From the NCBI GenBank assembly GCA_012270975.1, contig JAAXHH010000129.1, forward strand, positions 169,437 to 233,436: a stretch of 64,000 nucleotides of DNA. Reading direction: 5' to 3'. Made by a program: the position numbers and the translations under genes. The notes beneath the pieces are model-generated. The model saw only the letters and a program-made list of their open reading frames with translations, had not been told where the DNA came from and ran no database searches. The DNA is from Candidatus Latescibacterota bacterium (GTDB lineage Bacteria > JAAXHH01). Below are positions 26,317-34,131 of the stretch, piece by piece. Position 1 is the first letter of the stretch, and each line of letters opens with the position of its first letter.

Positions 26317-26958
26317 GGACATTACGTAGGCCCCGCGATGTATGGCCCGGCCCTCCGCGGTATACTTCGTCTCGAAATTGGTCAGGTCACTGCCAAGTTC
26401 CCTTACCCGTTCGGGGATTTCCTCCAGCGCCGTCAAACGGTTCGACGTTTCGAGCAGGGCCATGATCTCCTCGTAATATTCGACGTAATCCGTGGCGAAA
26501 TCCAGGGTGCCGCCCCCGGCCAGCGTGCGTTCGATCTCTTCCAGGGACCGGGTGTTGAACAAACGGCGCTTCCGGTGCCGTTTCTTCGGCCAGGGGTCTG
26601 GGAAGTAGATATGATAGGCCGAGACCGCCCCGTCGGGTATGAATCTCTCCACGAAATACACGGCGTCGTCGCGCAAAAGGCGGACATTGGCCAGTTCCCG
26701 CCGGACCACCCGGTCCTTCATGATGCGGAAATACCGCAACGCTCTTTCGATGCCGAGGTAGTTAATCCCCGGATAGGCCATGGCCGAATTGATGAGGAAG
26801 CGGCCCTTGCCGCAACCGATCTCGATTTCCACGGGTCTTTGGGTATCGAACAACCGGTCCCATCGGACCTGTTCCTCGTTTTCCCGTATGCGGAACTCCA
26901 CTTCCCGGGCGACGGCCGGGACTTGACGTGGTTCGGAGGAAAGGGCCATTTGTTCCAT
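26314..26958 (-). CDS. trmB: tRNA (guanine-N7-)-methyltransferase TrmB
   Basis: S-adenosylmethionine-dependent enzyme that makes m7G46 in the variable loop of tRNAs, 214 residues. The SAM-binding motif is EIGCGKGRFL, and the TrmB signature YFPDPWPKKRHRKRR contains the catalytic aspartate. LDFATDYVEYYEEI further on matches the tRNA-binding/catalytic region. Length is normal. The frame starts at the ATG at 26958 and is divergent from the histidinol-phosphatase gene. Confidence 0.94.
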   Translation of the reverse strand: MEQMALSSEPRQVPAVAREVEFRIRENEEQVRWDRLFDTQRPVEIEIGCGKGRFLINSAMAYPGINYLGIERALRYFRIMKDRVVRRELANVRLLRDDAVYFVERFIPDGAVSAYHIYFPDPWPKKRHRKRRLFNTRSLEEIERTLAGGGTLDFATDYVEYYEEIMALLETSNRLTALEEIPERVRELGSDLTNFETKYTAEGRAIHRGAYVMS

Positions 26959-27000
26959 TGAAAAGACGATGGGATTCGGGGTGGACGACCGGACGCTCCA

Positions 27001-27020
27001 CCGGCAAATTAGATTGCCGG
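27001..27020. repeat. Hairpin-capable inverted repeat between trmB and the PHP gene
   Basis: CCGGCAA-ATTAGA-TTGCCGG is a perfect 7-base stem with a 6-base loop, about 45 bases upstream of the trmB start. It could be an operator or the 5' leader hairpin of the trmB transcript. Confidence 0.35.
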
Positions 27021-27059
27021 AGATGCCCTGTCAAGCCATACGCACTACCCAGAATTGGT

Positions 27060-27088
27060 TTGATTTTGCGCCGGCCACTGGTTATCAT
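27060..27088 (+). promoter_or_regulatory. Candidate promoter for the PHP phosphatase-fabV-NAPRTase-pyrH genes
   Basis: TTGATT (27060-27065) and TATCAT (27083-27088) are separated by exactly 17 bases; the -10 matches 5 of 6 consensus bases and the -35 matches 4 of 6. The start codon of the PHP gene is about 60 bases downstream. Confidence 0.5.
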
Positions 27089-27149
27089 TAGCAGCGATCG
27101 CAACCAGTTTTTGCGCATTTGATACCTCCTGCGCCTCCGAGAGCGAACC

Positions 27150-27995
27150 ATGCTCGATTACCACATGCACGTAGAGAACTACTACCCCTTCGGACGATCG
27201 CCCGATGACCGGCCCGACGGGACGGATCCCATGGAGACCATGCATATGTTTGCGGTCTCGGCGGCCGACCATGGCGTACAGGAAATCACCATCACGGAGC
27301 ACGTGTACCACTTCGTGCAGGCGAAGGACATCGTGGACAGACCCTGGTCCGATGCGTTGTGTTTTTACGACATGGACTATTACGTGGAGCTGCTCCAGTC
27401 CGCCCGCCGTGCGGGACTGCCCATCAAGACCGGCATCGAGATGGATTACATCGAAGGCAAGGAACCGGTCATCGAACGGATCGTCGAGGGGTATCCCTGG
27501 GATTTCGTACTGGGATCGGTGCACTGGATCGGGGACTGGGGATTCGATCTGGTGTCCATGGCGGACGAGTGGGACCGCCGGTCGGTGGACCAGGCTTACC
27601 GGGACTACTTCCGCCTGCTGGGACAGGCCGTGCAGACAGGATGTTTCGATTCCATGTCCCACCCGGATCTCATCAAGGTGAGAGGACATATGCCCGAAGG
27701 CGATGTCACGGACCTGTACGAGACTTTTGCCGAGCAGGTGAGCGGACAGGACGGTCTCTGCGTGGAGATCAGCTCGGCGGGCATACGAAAACCCGTGGGC
27801 CGGATCTACCCGGAACGCCCCCTGCTCGAAGCGTGCGCCCGCCGCGGAATCTCAATCACGACGGCATCCGATGCCCACTTCGTGGAGGACATCGGCAGGG
27901 ATTTCGACCAGGTGAAATCCCTTGCAAGCGCCTGCGGATACGGCGAGGCCATGTCTTTTGACCGTCGGCGCGCGACGCCGGTACCCATCGAATAG
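27150..27995 (+). CDS. PHP-domain histidinol-phosphatase (HisJ/HisK type)
   Basis: Metal-dependent phosphoesterase of 281 residues, most likely hydrolysing L-histidinol phosphate, the penultimate step of histidine synthesis. All PHP motifs are visible: DYHMHVENYYPFG at the N-terminus, ITITEHVYHF, GIEMDYIEG, GSVHWIGDWG, SHPDLIK and TTASDAHFVEDIG. No other his genes are nearby, so a different phosphomonoester substrate is possible. It is the first of a plus-strand series leading to pyrH. Confidence 0.82.
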   Translation: MLDYHMHVENYYPFGRSPDDRPDGTDPMETMHMFAVSAADHGVQEITITEHVYHFVQAKDIVDRPWSDALCFYDMDYYVELLQSARRAGLPIKTGIEMDYIEGKEPVIERIVEGYPWDFVLGSVHWIGDWGFDLVSMADEWDRRSVDQAYRDYFRLLGQAVQTGCFDSMSHPDLIKVRGHMPEGDVTDLYETFAEQVSGQDGLCVEISSAGIRKPVGRIYPERPLLEACARRGISITTASDAHFVEDIGRDFDQVKSLASACGYGEAMSFDRRRATPVPIE

Positions 27996-28025
27996 GCTTT
28001 TTGCGCCAGGGAGGAAACAGATCAT

Positions 28026-29228
28026 ATGGCCATGGCCGTAGTCAAACCGCGCATCCGCGGGTTTATCTGTACCACGGCGCATCCGGCCGGATGCGCTTCG
28101 AACGTAAATACCCAGATCCAGATCGCCCGGGCAGCCGAGGCCGGCAGGCAGGACGGCGCGGGACCGCTCCGCGTTCTGGTGATCGGCGCCTCGACGGGAT
28201 ACGGACTGGCGGCGCGGATCGCGGCGGGCGCGATGTACGGCGCCGACACCGTGGGCGTGTTCTACGAACGCGAGGGGAGTGGTACCAAAAGCGCCACGCC
28301 GGGATTCTACAACACCGCGGCATACCACCGGTACGCGCAGGAGACCGGTCTCGTCTCAGTCAACATAAACGGCGATGCGTACTCCCACGAGGTCAAACGG
28401 AAGACCCTGGCGCTTATCGCGTCCAGCATGGGACAGGTGGACATGGTGATCTACAGCCTGGCTTCTCCGAGACGCACGGATCCCGATACCGGAGAAACCT
28501 ACCAGTCGGTCCTCAGACCCGTTGGGGAGACCTACGTGGGGAAGACCATCGATCTGAACCGCGAGATCATCAAAGAGGTCACCGTGGAACCGGCGACGGA
28601 GGAGGGCATCCGGGGGACCGTCGGAGTCATGGGCGGAGACGACCTGAACCTGTGGACCAATGCGCTGCTGGAAGCCGACTTGCTGGCGGACGGCGCGCGA
28701 ATCATTCCATTCTCTTATATAGGGCCCGCACTGACCTGGGCCATATACCGGAGTGGGACTATCGGTCGCGCAAAGGAACACCTTGAAAAGACCACGAGGA
28801 AAGTCAGTGCCAAACTGGAGTCAACCGTCGGTGGGCAGGCCTTGGTGTCGGTGAATGGAGCTATGATTACGCAGGCTGCGGCCGCGATTCCGGTCCTCCC
28901 CCTGTATATCAGCCTGCTGTACCGGATCATGCGGGAACGAAGTCTGCACGAGGATCCGATCCACCAGATGGTGCGGCTTTTCCGCGACTACATTGGACCG
29001 GGCAGGACACCCGAGGTCGACGAGGAGCAACGAATCCGCCTTGATGCCGTGGAACTCGAAGCATCGATACAGCGGGAGATCGAATCGGTCTGGCCGACGA
29101 TCACGACAGACAATTACCGCGCCCTGACCGACTACGATGCCTACAAGCGGGGTTTCCGGCAACTGTTCGGTTTCGAAGTGGACGGCGTGGCGTACGACGA
29201 ACCGGTAGAGCTGGAAGCGGAGATATAG
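28026..29228 (+). CDS. fabV: FabV-type enoyl-[acyl-carrier-protein] reductase / trans-2-enoyl-CoA reductase
   Basis: NADH-dependent enzyme of 400 residues that reduces the trans-2-enoyl double bond in the last step of each fatty-acid elongation cycle. FabV landmarks are the N-terminal PRIRGFICTTAHPAGC, the Rossmann motif LVIGASTGYGLAARIAAG and the active site Tyr241-x8-Lys250 in IYRSGTIGRAK. This Y-x8-K spacing separates FabV from FabI. Family members are insensitive or weakly sensitive to triclosan. GGGAGG lies 11 bases before the ATG at 28026. Confidence 0.94.
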   Translation: MAMAVVKPRIRGFICTTAHPAGCASNVNTQIQIARAAEAGRQDGAGPLRVLVIGASTGYGLAARIAAGAMYGADTVGVFYEREGSGTKSATPGFYNTAAYHRYAQETGLVSVNINGDAYSHEVKRKTLALIASSMGQVDMVIYSLASPRRTDPDTGETYQSVLRPVGETYVGKTIDLNREIIKEVTVEPATEEGIRGTVGVMGGDDLNLWTNALLEADLLADGARIIPFSYIGPALTWAIYRSGTIGRAKEHLEKTTRKVSAKLESTVGGQALVSVNGAMITQAAAAIPVLPLYISLLYRIMRERSLHEDPIHQMVRLFRDYIGPGRTPEVDEEQRIRLDAVELEASIQREIESVWPTITTDNYRALTDYDAYKRGFRQLFGFEVDGVAYDEPVELEAEI

Positions 29229-29288
29229 CGATCGGCATTGGGGCGGCGCGATAACAACCAGCCGCCGGGTTACTCGGGGCGGATCTAC

Positions 29289-30632
29289 ATGGGCCAGACG
29301 GGTTCCTGCCCGATCCACTGGTCGCCTTCGCTGGCAACCGATCTGTACGAACTCACGATGGCGGCCGGCTATTTCGCGAACGATCGCCGGGAAAGAGCCA
29401 CCTTCGAGCTATTCGTCAGGGACCAGCCGGCTAAGCGGTCCTATCTCGTTGCCGCCGGTTTGAGTCAGGCCGTCGACTACCTGCTCGCACTCCGGTTCTC
29501 GGCGGACGATATCGCGCACCTGAAGACGTTGCCGCCCTTCAGGCGCATTCCGGGCGCGTTCTTCGATTTCCTGGCTTCGTTCCGTTTTACGGGAGATCTC
29601 TGGGCCGTTCCCGAAGGCACCGTGGTTTTCGCGGGCGAGCCGATGATCCGGATCACGGCCCCGATCATCGAAGCCCAGATCGTAGAGACCTTTCTGCTGG
29701 CTACGGTAAACCACCAGACCCTGGTGGCGACGAAGGCGGCGCGTATCGTCGAAGCCGCTGCGGGCAGGGGGGTCGTTGAATTCGGCAGCCGGCGGGCCCA
29801 CGGTCCCGAAGCGGGCCTGTTTTCGGCGCGGGCGGCGGTCATCGGAGGGTGTATCGGGACTTCCAACGTGGAGGCGGGACGGCAGTTCGGTATCAACGTC
29901 TACGGTACCGCCGCCCACTCCTGGATGATGACGTTTGAAAGCGAGATGGAGGCCTTCCGCGCCTATCATCGCGTGTTTCCCGAACACACGACCCTGTTGC
30001 TGGACACCTACGACCCCGTCAAGGCCGCCAGGCTGGCAACCGGGATCGGTCCCTCGCTAAAGGGCGTCCGCCTCGACAGCGGCGACCTGGCCGGACAGGC
30101 GGGGCGGATTCGGAACATCCTGGACGAGGCCGGGATGACGGAAACCACGATCATGCTCAGCGGGGATCTGAACGAATACAAAATCGCTTCGCTGGTCGCC
30201 CGCGGAGTACCCGCGGATTTCTTCGGCGTGGGCAACGAACTGGTCAACTCGCCCGACGCGCCGACTCTGAGCGGGGTCTACAAGCTGTGTGAGCTGGAAT
30301 CGCCTTCCGGCACGAGAGCGGTGTTCAAGCTGAGCGAGGGAAAGGAGACCCGGCCTTACGCCAAGCAGGTGTGGCGCCGGCGCGATGAGAAGGGCGGGTT
30401 CGTGGAGGACCGGGTCGCACGGAACGACGAACCGGCCGAATCCCGTGAATGGGAACCCCTGCTCGAACCTGTCATGCGGAACGGCGCACTTGCCGGTCCG
30501 AAGCCCGATCTGTCTTCGGTTCGACAGAGAGCCTCGACGCAACTGGCAAGCCTGCCGGAGCGATACAAGCGACTGGAAGGCGCCACGGCCTATCCCGTCC
30601 GATTCAGTTCCCGGATTTCGCCAAATCGATAA
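29289..30632 (+). CDS. pncB: Nicotinate phosphoribosyltransferase
   Basis: Cytoplasmic enzyme of NAD salvage that joins nicotinate and phosphoribosyl pyrophosphate to give nicotinate mononucleotide, 447 residues. Recognisable blocks are SLATDLYELTMAAGYF, EFGSRRAHGPEAGLFSARA, GTSNVEAGRQFG, the ATP-phosphorylated histidine in GTAAHSWMMTFESE, VRLDSGDLAGQA and GVGNELVNSPDAP. The ATG at 29289 puts the conserved start close to the N-terminus; a TTG at 29238 would add 17 unsupported residues. It follows fabV by 60 bases. Confidence 0.92.
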   Translation: MGQTGSCPIHWSPSLATDLYELTMAAGYFANDRRERATFELFVRDQPAKRSYLVAAGLSQAVDYLLALRFSADDIAHLKTLPPFRRIPGAFFDFLASFRFTGDLWAVPEGTVVFAGEPMIRITAPIIEAQIVETFLLATVNHQTLVATKAARIVEAAAGRGVVEFGSRRAHGPEAGLFSARAAVIGGCIGTSNVEAGRQFGINVYGTAAHSWMMTFESEMEAFRAYHRVFPEHTTLLLDTYDPVKAARLATGIGPSLKGVRLDSGDLAGQAGRIRNILDEAGMTETTIMLSGDLNEYKIASLVARGVPADFFGVGNELVNSPDAPTLSGVYKLCELESPSGTRAVFKLSEGKETRPYAKQVWRRRDEKGGFVEDRVARNDEPAESREWEPLLEPVMRNGALAGPKPDLSSVRQRASTQLASLPERYKRLEGATAYPVRFSSRISPNR

Positions 30633-30642
30633 AGGAGGACCC

Positions 30643-31374
30643 GTGCGTTACAAACGAGTATTGGTCAAACTCAGCGGAGGCGCGCTTTCGGGTCAGAGTG
30701 CCTGGGGATTCGATCCTTCCGCCATCGAAAACATCGCCAGCGAGGTCATGAAGCTGCACGCCGCGGGGGTCGAAGTGGGGATCGTGGCCGGCGGCGGCAA
30801 CATCTTCAAGGGCGAACTGGGCCAGGACTGGGGTATCGAGCGCGCGGAGGCCGACAATATCGGCATGATCGCGACCGTGATCAACAGCATGATGCTGCGC
30901 GGCGCCCTGACCTCCCGCGGGGCGGCCGACGTCCGGGTCATGACGGCCATTCCCATCAACACCGTGGCCGAACCGTACATCCGGCTCAGGGCCATACGGC
31001 ACCTGGAGCACGGATGCATCGTCCTGCTCGCCGCAGGCACCGGGAATCCATACGTGACCACGGACTATCCATCGGTGCTGCGGGCCCTGGAGCTCCGGAC
31101 GGAAGTCCTGCTATCGGCCAAGAACGGTACCGACGGGATCTACACGAGCGATCCGCAGGAAAACGCGGACGCCCGGAGATACAAGGTCATCAGCTACGAT
31201 TCGGTCATCCAGCACGATCTCAAGGTGATGGACCAGACGGCCGTACTGCTGGCCCGGGACAATAAACTGCCGATACACGTCTTCGACTTCAACTCCCCGG
31301 GCGCCATGGAACGGATATGCCGGGGCGAAGACCTCGGCACCCTCATTACAAGGGGATCGGATCAATTCGCCTGA
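30643..31374 (+). CDS. pyrH: Uridylate (UMP) kinase
   Basis: Hexameric bacterial kinase that converts UMP to UDP with ATP, 243 residues. The amino-acid-kinase fold is evident from YKRVLVKLSGGALSG, VAGGGNIFKG, ADNIGMIATVINSMML, AAGTGNPYVTTDYPS and SAKNGTDGIYTSDP. The start is GTG at 30643, set by a strong AAAGGAGG 6 bases upstream; the frame is open much further upstream, but that lies inside the previous gene. Usually found with tsf and frr; here it is separated from them. Confidence 0.94.
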   Translation: MRYKRVLVKLSGGALSGQSAWGFDPSAIENIASEVMKLHAAGVEVGIVAGGGNIFKGELGQDWGIERAEADNIGMIATVINSMMLRGALTSRGAADVRVMTAIPINTVAEPYIRLRAIRHLEHGCIVLLAAGTGNPYVTTDYPSVLRALELRTEVLLSAKNGTDGIYTSDPQENADARRYKVISYDSVIQHDLKVMDQTAVLLARDNKLPIHVFDFNSPGAMERICRGEDLGTLITRGSDQFA

Positions 31375-31392
31375 CCGGGTCGTTGCCTCATC

Positions 31393-32523
31393 ATGATTTC
31401 CAGACACCTCACAATAGTACTGCTGGCCTGCGGCTTCCTTTGGTACGACGGGGTCGGCGTGAACGCCGAAACGTCCGGGAACCGTCCGGCAGGACCGGTT
31501 GAAAACCGTCCGGCGGCGCAGGATCCGCCCTTTGCGCTGGAGAATGTATACAAGGGCGTATCCTGGGTGGGCGGCCGTTGGGAAATGCCGGAAGGCGCCC
31601 TGCCGGAGGCGCGGGAACTGGGCATCGAATGGCTTTCGCTTACGCCCTTTGGATGGATGGAAAACCACAACGCGCCGGCTGTACGGATGAACCGGCGCGG
31701 AAGGTTCTGGGGGGAAACCGACCTTGGGCTGCGGACAACGGCCAGGAAGGCGCGGGAACTGGGATTCCAGTTGATGCTCAAGCCGCACCTCTGGCTGACC
31801 AGGCCCGTGAACGACGGCTGGATCGGCATGATCGATTTCGATTCGGAAGAAGCATGGCGGAAATGGGAAGCGGATTACCGGACTTTCATCCTGCACTACG
31901 CCGAACTTGCCCAGTCCGAAGATATGGCGATCCTGTGCATCGCCACCGAGTTATCCAATCCCGTGCGGACCCGGCCGCAATTCTGGAAATCGCTCATAGA
32001 GGAAATAAGGACGGTCTATTCCGGCAGGCTGACCTATGCGGCGAACTGGTACCGTGACTATGACGTGGTCGAGCTGTGGCCCCACCTTGATTACATCGGT
32101 GTAAACGCCTATTTCCCCCTGACGGACCAATCCGGACCCAGCGTATCGGAAATCATGGCGGGGTGGAAGCCGTATATCGAACGTATAGGCCGGTTGGCCG
32201 AAGAACACGACAAGCCCGTTCTTTTTACGGAAGTCGGCTACAAAAACGCGCCCGGGTCGACCATACGGCCCTGGGAGTGGCCGCCGAGGCGGCGGCGCTG
32301 GAGCGAAGAACCGGAACAGGACAACCACCGGACCGACCAGGACGAGCAGGTCAATGCGTACGAGGCCCTGTTCAGGTCAGTCGGTCGATTGCCCTGGTTC
32401 CGCGGAATGTTTATCTGGAAATGGTACCCCAACGCGACCCGCGTTACCGTGGATAGAATTGAGTTCAGCCCACAGAACAAGGAAGCGGAACGGGTATTGC
32501 AACGCTGGTACTCGGCCCCATGA
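31393..32523 (+). CDS. Secreted glycoside hydrolase, GH113-like TIM barrel
   Basis: Exported carbohydrate-active enzyme of 376 residues. A signal peptide (residues 1-25, HLTIVLLACGFLWYDGVGVNA) is followed by a clan GH-A style barrel: KGVSWVGGRWEMP, LMLKPHLWLT, the acid/base glutamate Glu186 in CIATELSNP, IGVNAYFPLT and the nucleophile Glu280 in PVLFTEVGYK. This pattern is closest to family GH113 beta-mannanases. It lies 18 bases after pyrH, possibly by read-through. The glycan substrate is not determined. Confidence 0.75.
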   Translation: MISRHLTIVLLACGFLWYDGVGVNAETSGNRPAGPVENRPAAQDPPFALENVYKGVSWVGGRWEMPEGALPEARELGIEWLSLTPFGWMENHNAPAVRMNRRGRFWGETDLGLRTTARKARELGFQLMLKPHLWLTRPVNDGWIGMIDFDSEEAWRKWEADYRTFILHYAELAQSEDMAILCIATELSNPVRTRPQFWKSLIEEIRTVYSGRLTYAANWYRDYDVVELWPHLDYIGVNAYFPLTDQSGPSVSEIMAGWKPYIERIGRLAEEHDKPVLFTEVGYKNAPGSTIRPWEWPPRRRRWSEEPEQDNHRTDQDEQVNAYEALFRSVGRLPWFRGMFIWKWYPNATRVTVDRIEFSPQNKEAERVLQRWYSAP

Positions 32524-32597
32524 ATCTGTCGCGGACGGGCTTCAGAAGCTAGCTCGCTTCGTGACGTCGCGGGTTCCTCACCGCATTGGATGAATAC

Positions 32598-34037
32598 ATG
32601 CCGAAGTATTTTCGCTACCGTTCGCTCGAGGATCTGCAACAGGATATCGACCGCCTCGGTCTAAGCGACGAGATACCGCTGACCGAGGACCTCGAACCGC
32701 TCTGGCGGCCCGTCCGGTTCGGTGGGCGCACCATCGGGAACTCCATGGCTGTGCATCCCATGGAAGGATGCGACGGCCACCTCGACGGTTCGCCGGATGA
32801 ACTGGTATTTCGTCGATGGCGGCTTTTTGGCGAAGGTGGGGCTAAACTGATCTGGGGCGAAGCGACGGCCGTACTGGAGGAAGCCCGGGCGAATACCCGC
32901 CAGCTCTGGCTGCACGACGGCAACGCCGCGTCCTTCGAGGCACTGCTCGCGCAGACCCGCAAGGTCCACCTGGCTGTCCATGGCCGCGATGACGACCTGG
33001 TGGTCGGGCTGCAGCTGACCCACTCGGGCCGTTACAGTTACCGGAAACCCCTTATCGCCTTTCACGATCCCGCCGCCGATCCGGTCACCCTCGTGGACAA
33101 GAAACGGAAGATCCCCGTTACGCCGGACTACCCGGTGCTGACCGACGCCGATCTCGGCCGGGCGGAGGACGCCCTGGTGGATTCCGCGGTCCTCGCCTGG
33201 AAGCTGGGTTTCGACTTCGTCGACCTCAAGCAGTGCCATCGCTACCTGCTCTCCGAACTGCTGGCGGCGCGGCTGCGGGACGGGGCCTACGGCGGCAGTC
33301 TCGAGAACCGGACCCGGCTGGCAAGGAACGTGATCGGACGCGTCCGGGAGGAGACGAACGGCGAGCTGCTGCTGGCCAGCCGGATGAACGCCTACGACGG
33401 CGTACCTTATACCACCGACCCCGACACCGGCTCCGGAACGCCCCGGTCACCCTATCCCGTCCCCTTTCTCTCCGGATTCGGCGTGGATGTGGACGATCCC
33501 CTGAAGGAGGACCTGTCGGAACCGGTTGCCGTCGTCGGCCTGCTCAGGGACGCCGGGATCGATATGATCAACGTCACCATGGGAAGCCCCTACTACAACC
33601 CCCATGTGGGCAGGCCCGCCGAGAGGTCGCCGGTGGACGGCTACGACGCCCCGGAACATCCCCTCTTCGGCGTCGCGAGGCACTTTCGCGCGGCTGCGGC
33701 GATGTGCCGGGCGCACCCCGGACTTAACGTCGTGGGAACCGGGTACAGCTGGCTGCAGAAATACATGGTCAACGCCGGCGCGGCCAACATCCGCGACAAC
33801 CGGGTGACCATCATGGGCTCAGGGAGAGGCGCGCTGGCTTATCCCGATTTCGCGAAGGACGTGGCCGAGCACGGCGAGATGATCCGCAAGAAGAGCTGTA
33901 TCACCGTCAGCTACTGCACGGCCCTTATGCGGGGGAAGCACAACGAACTCGGCCAGTTCGCCGTGGGGTGCGTGCCCCGGGACAAGATCTACGCGGACAT
34001 CTACAAGGAGATGCTGGATACGGCGCCTGAACCATAG
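32598..34037 (+). CDS. NADH:flavin oxidoreductase, Old Yellow Enzyme family (divergent)
   Basis: FMN-binding TIM barrel of 479 residues from the ATG at 32598 (a TTG 12 bases earlier is in frame). Typical blocks are FGGRTIGNSMAVHPMEGCDG, QLTHSGRYS, DAYGGSLENR-type sequence GAYGGSLENRTRLA, and GTGYSWLQKYMVNAG. The usual His-x-x-His substrate pair region reads LKQCHRYLL. The C-terminus has cysteines in KKSCITVSYCTAL and AVGCVPRD, but not in the spacing of the 2,4-dienoyl-CoA reductase iron-sulfur cluster. It probably reduces an activated alkene; the substrate is unknown. Confidence 0.8.
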   Translation: MPKYFRYRSLEDLQQDIDRLGLSDEIPLTEDLEPLWRPVRFGGRTIGNSMAVHPMEGCDGHLDGSPDELVFRRWRLFGEGGAKLIWGEATAVLEEARANTRQLWLHDGNAASFEALLAQTRKVHLAVHGRDDDLVVGLQLTHSGRYSYRKPLIAFHDPAADPVTLVDKKRKIPVTPDYPVLTDADLGRAEDALVDSAVLAWKLGFDFVDLKQCHRYLLSELLAARLRDGAYGGSLENRTRLARNVIGRVREETNGELLLASRMNAYDGVPYTTDPDTGSGTPRSPYPVPFLSGFGVDVDDPLKEDLSEPVAVVGLLRDAGIDMINVTMGSPYYNPHVGRPAERSPVDGYDAPEHPLFGVARHFRAAAAMCRAHPGLNVVGTGYSWLQKYMVNAGAANIRDNRVTIMGSGRGALAYPDFAKDVAEHGEMIRKKSCITVSYCTALMRGKHNELGQFAVGCVPRDKIYADIYKEMLDTAPEP

Positions 34038-34131
34038 AGACGGCGAATCCCCGGACCGCCAGACCGTTACGCTCAGAGCGGCCGGCATCGGCCTCCTCCT
34101 GTCGGGCGTCATCGGGTTCGGCACGCAGTAC

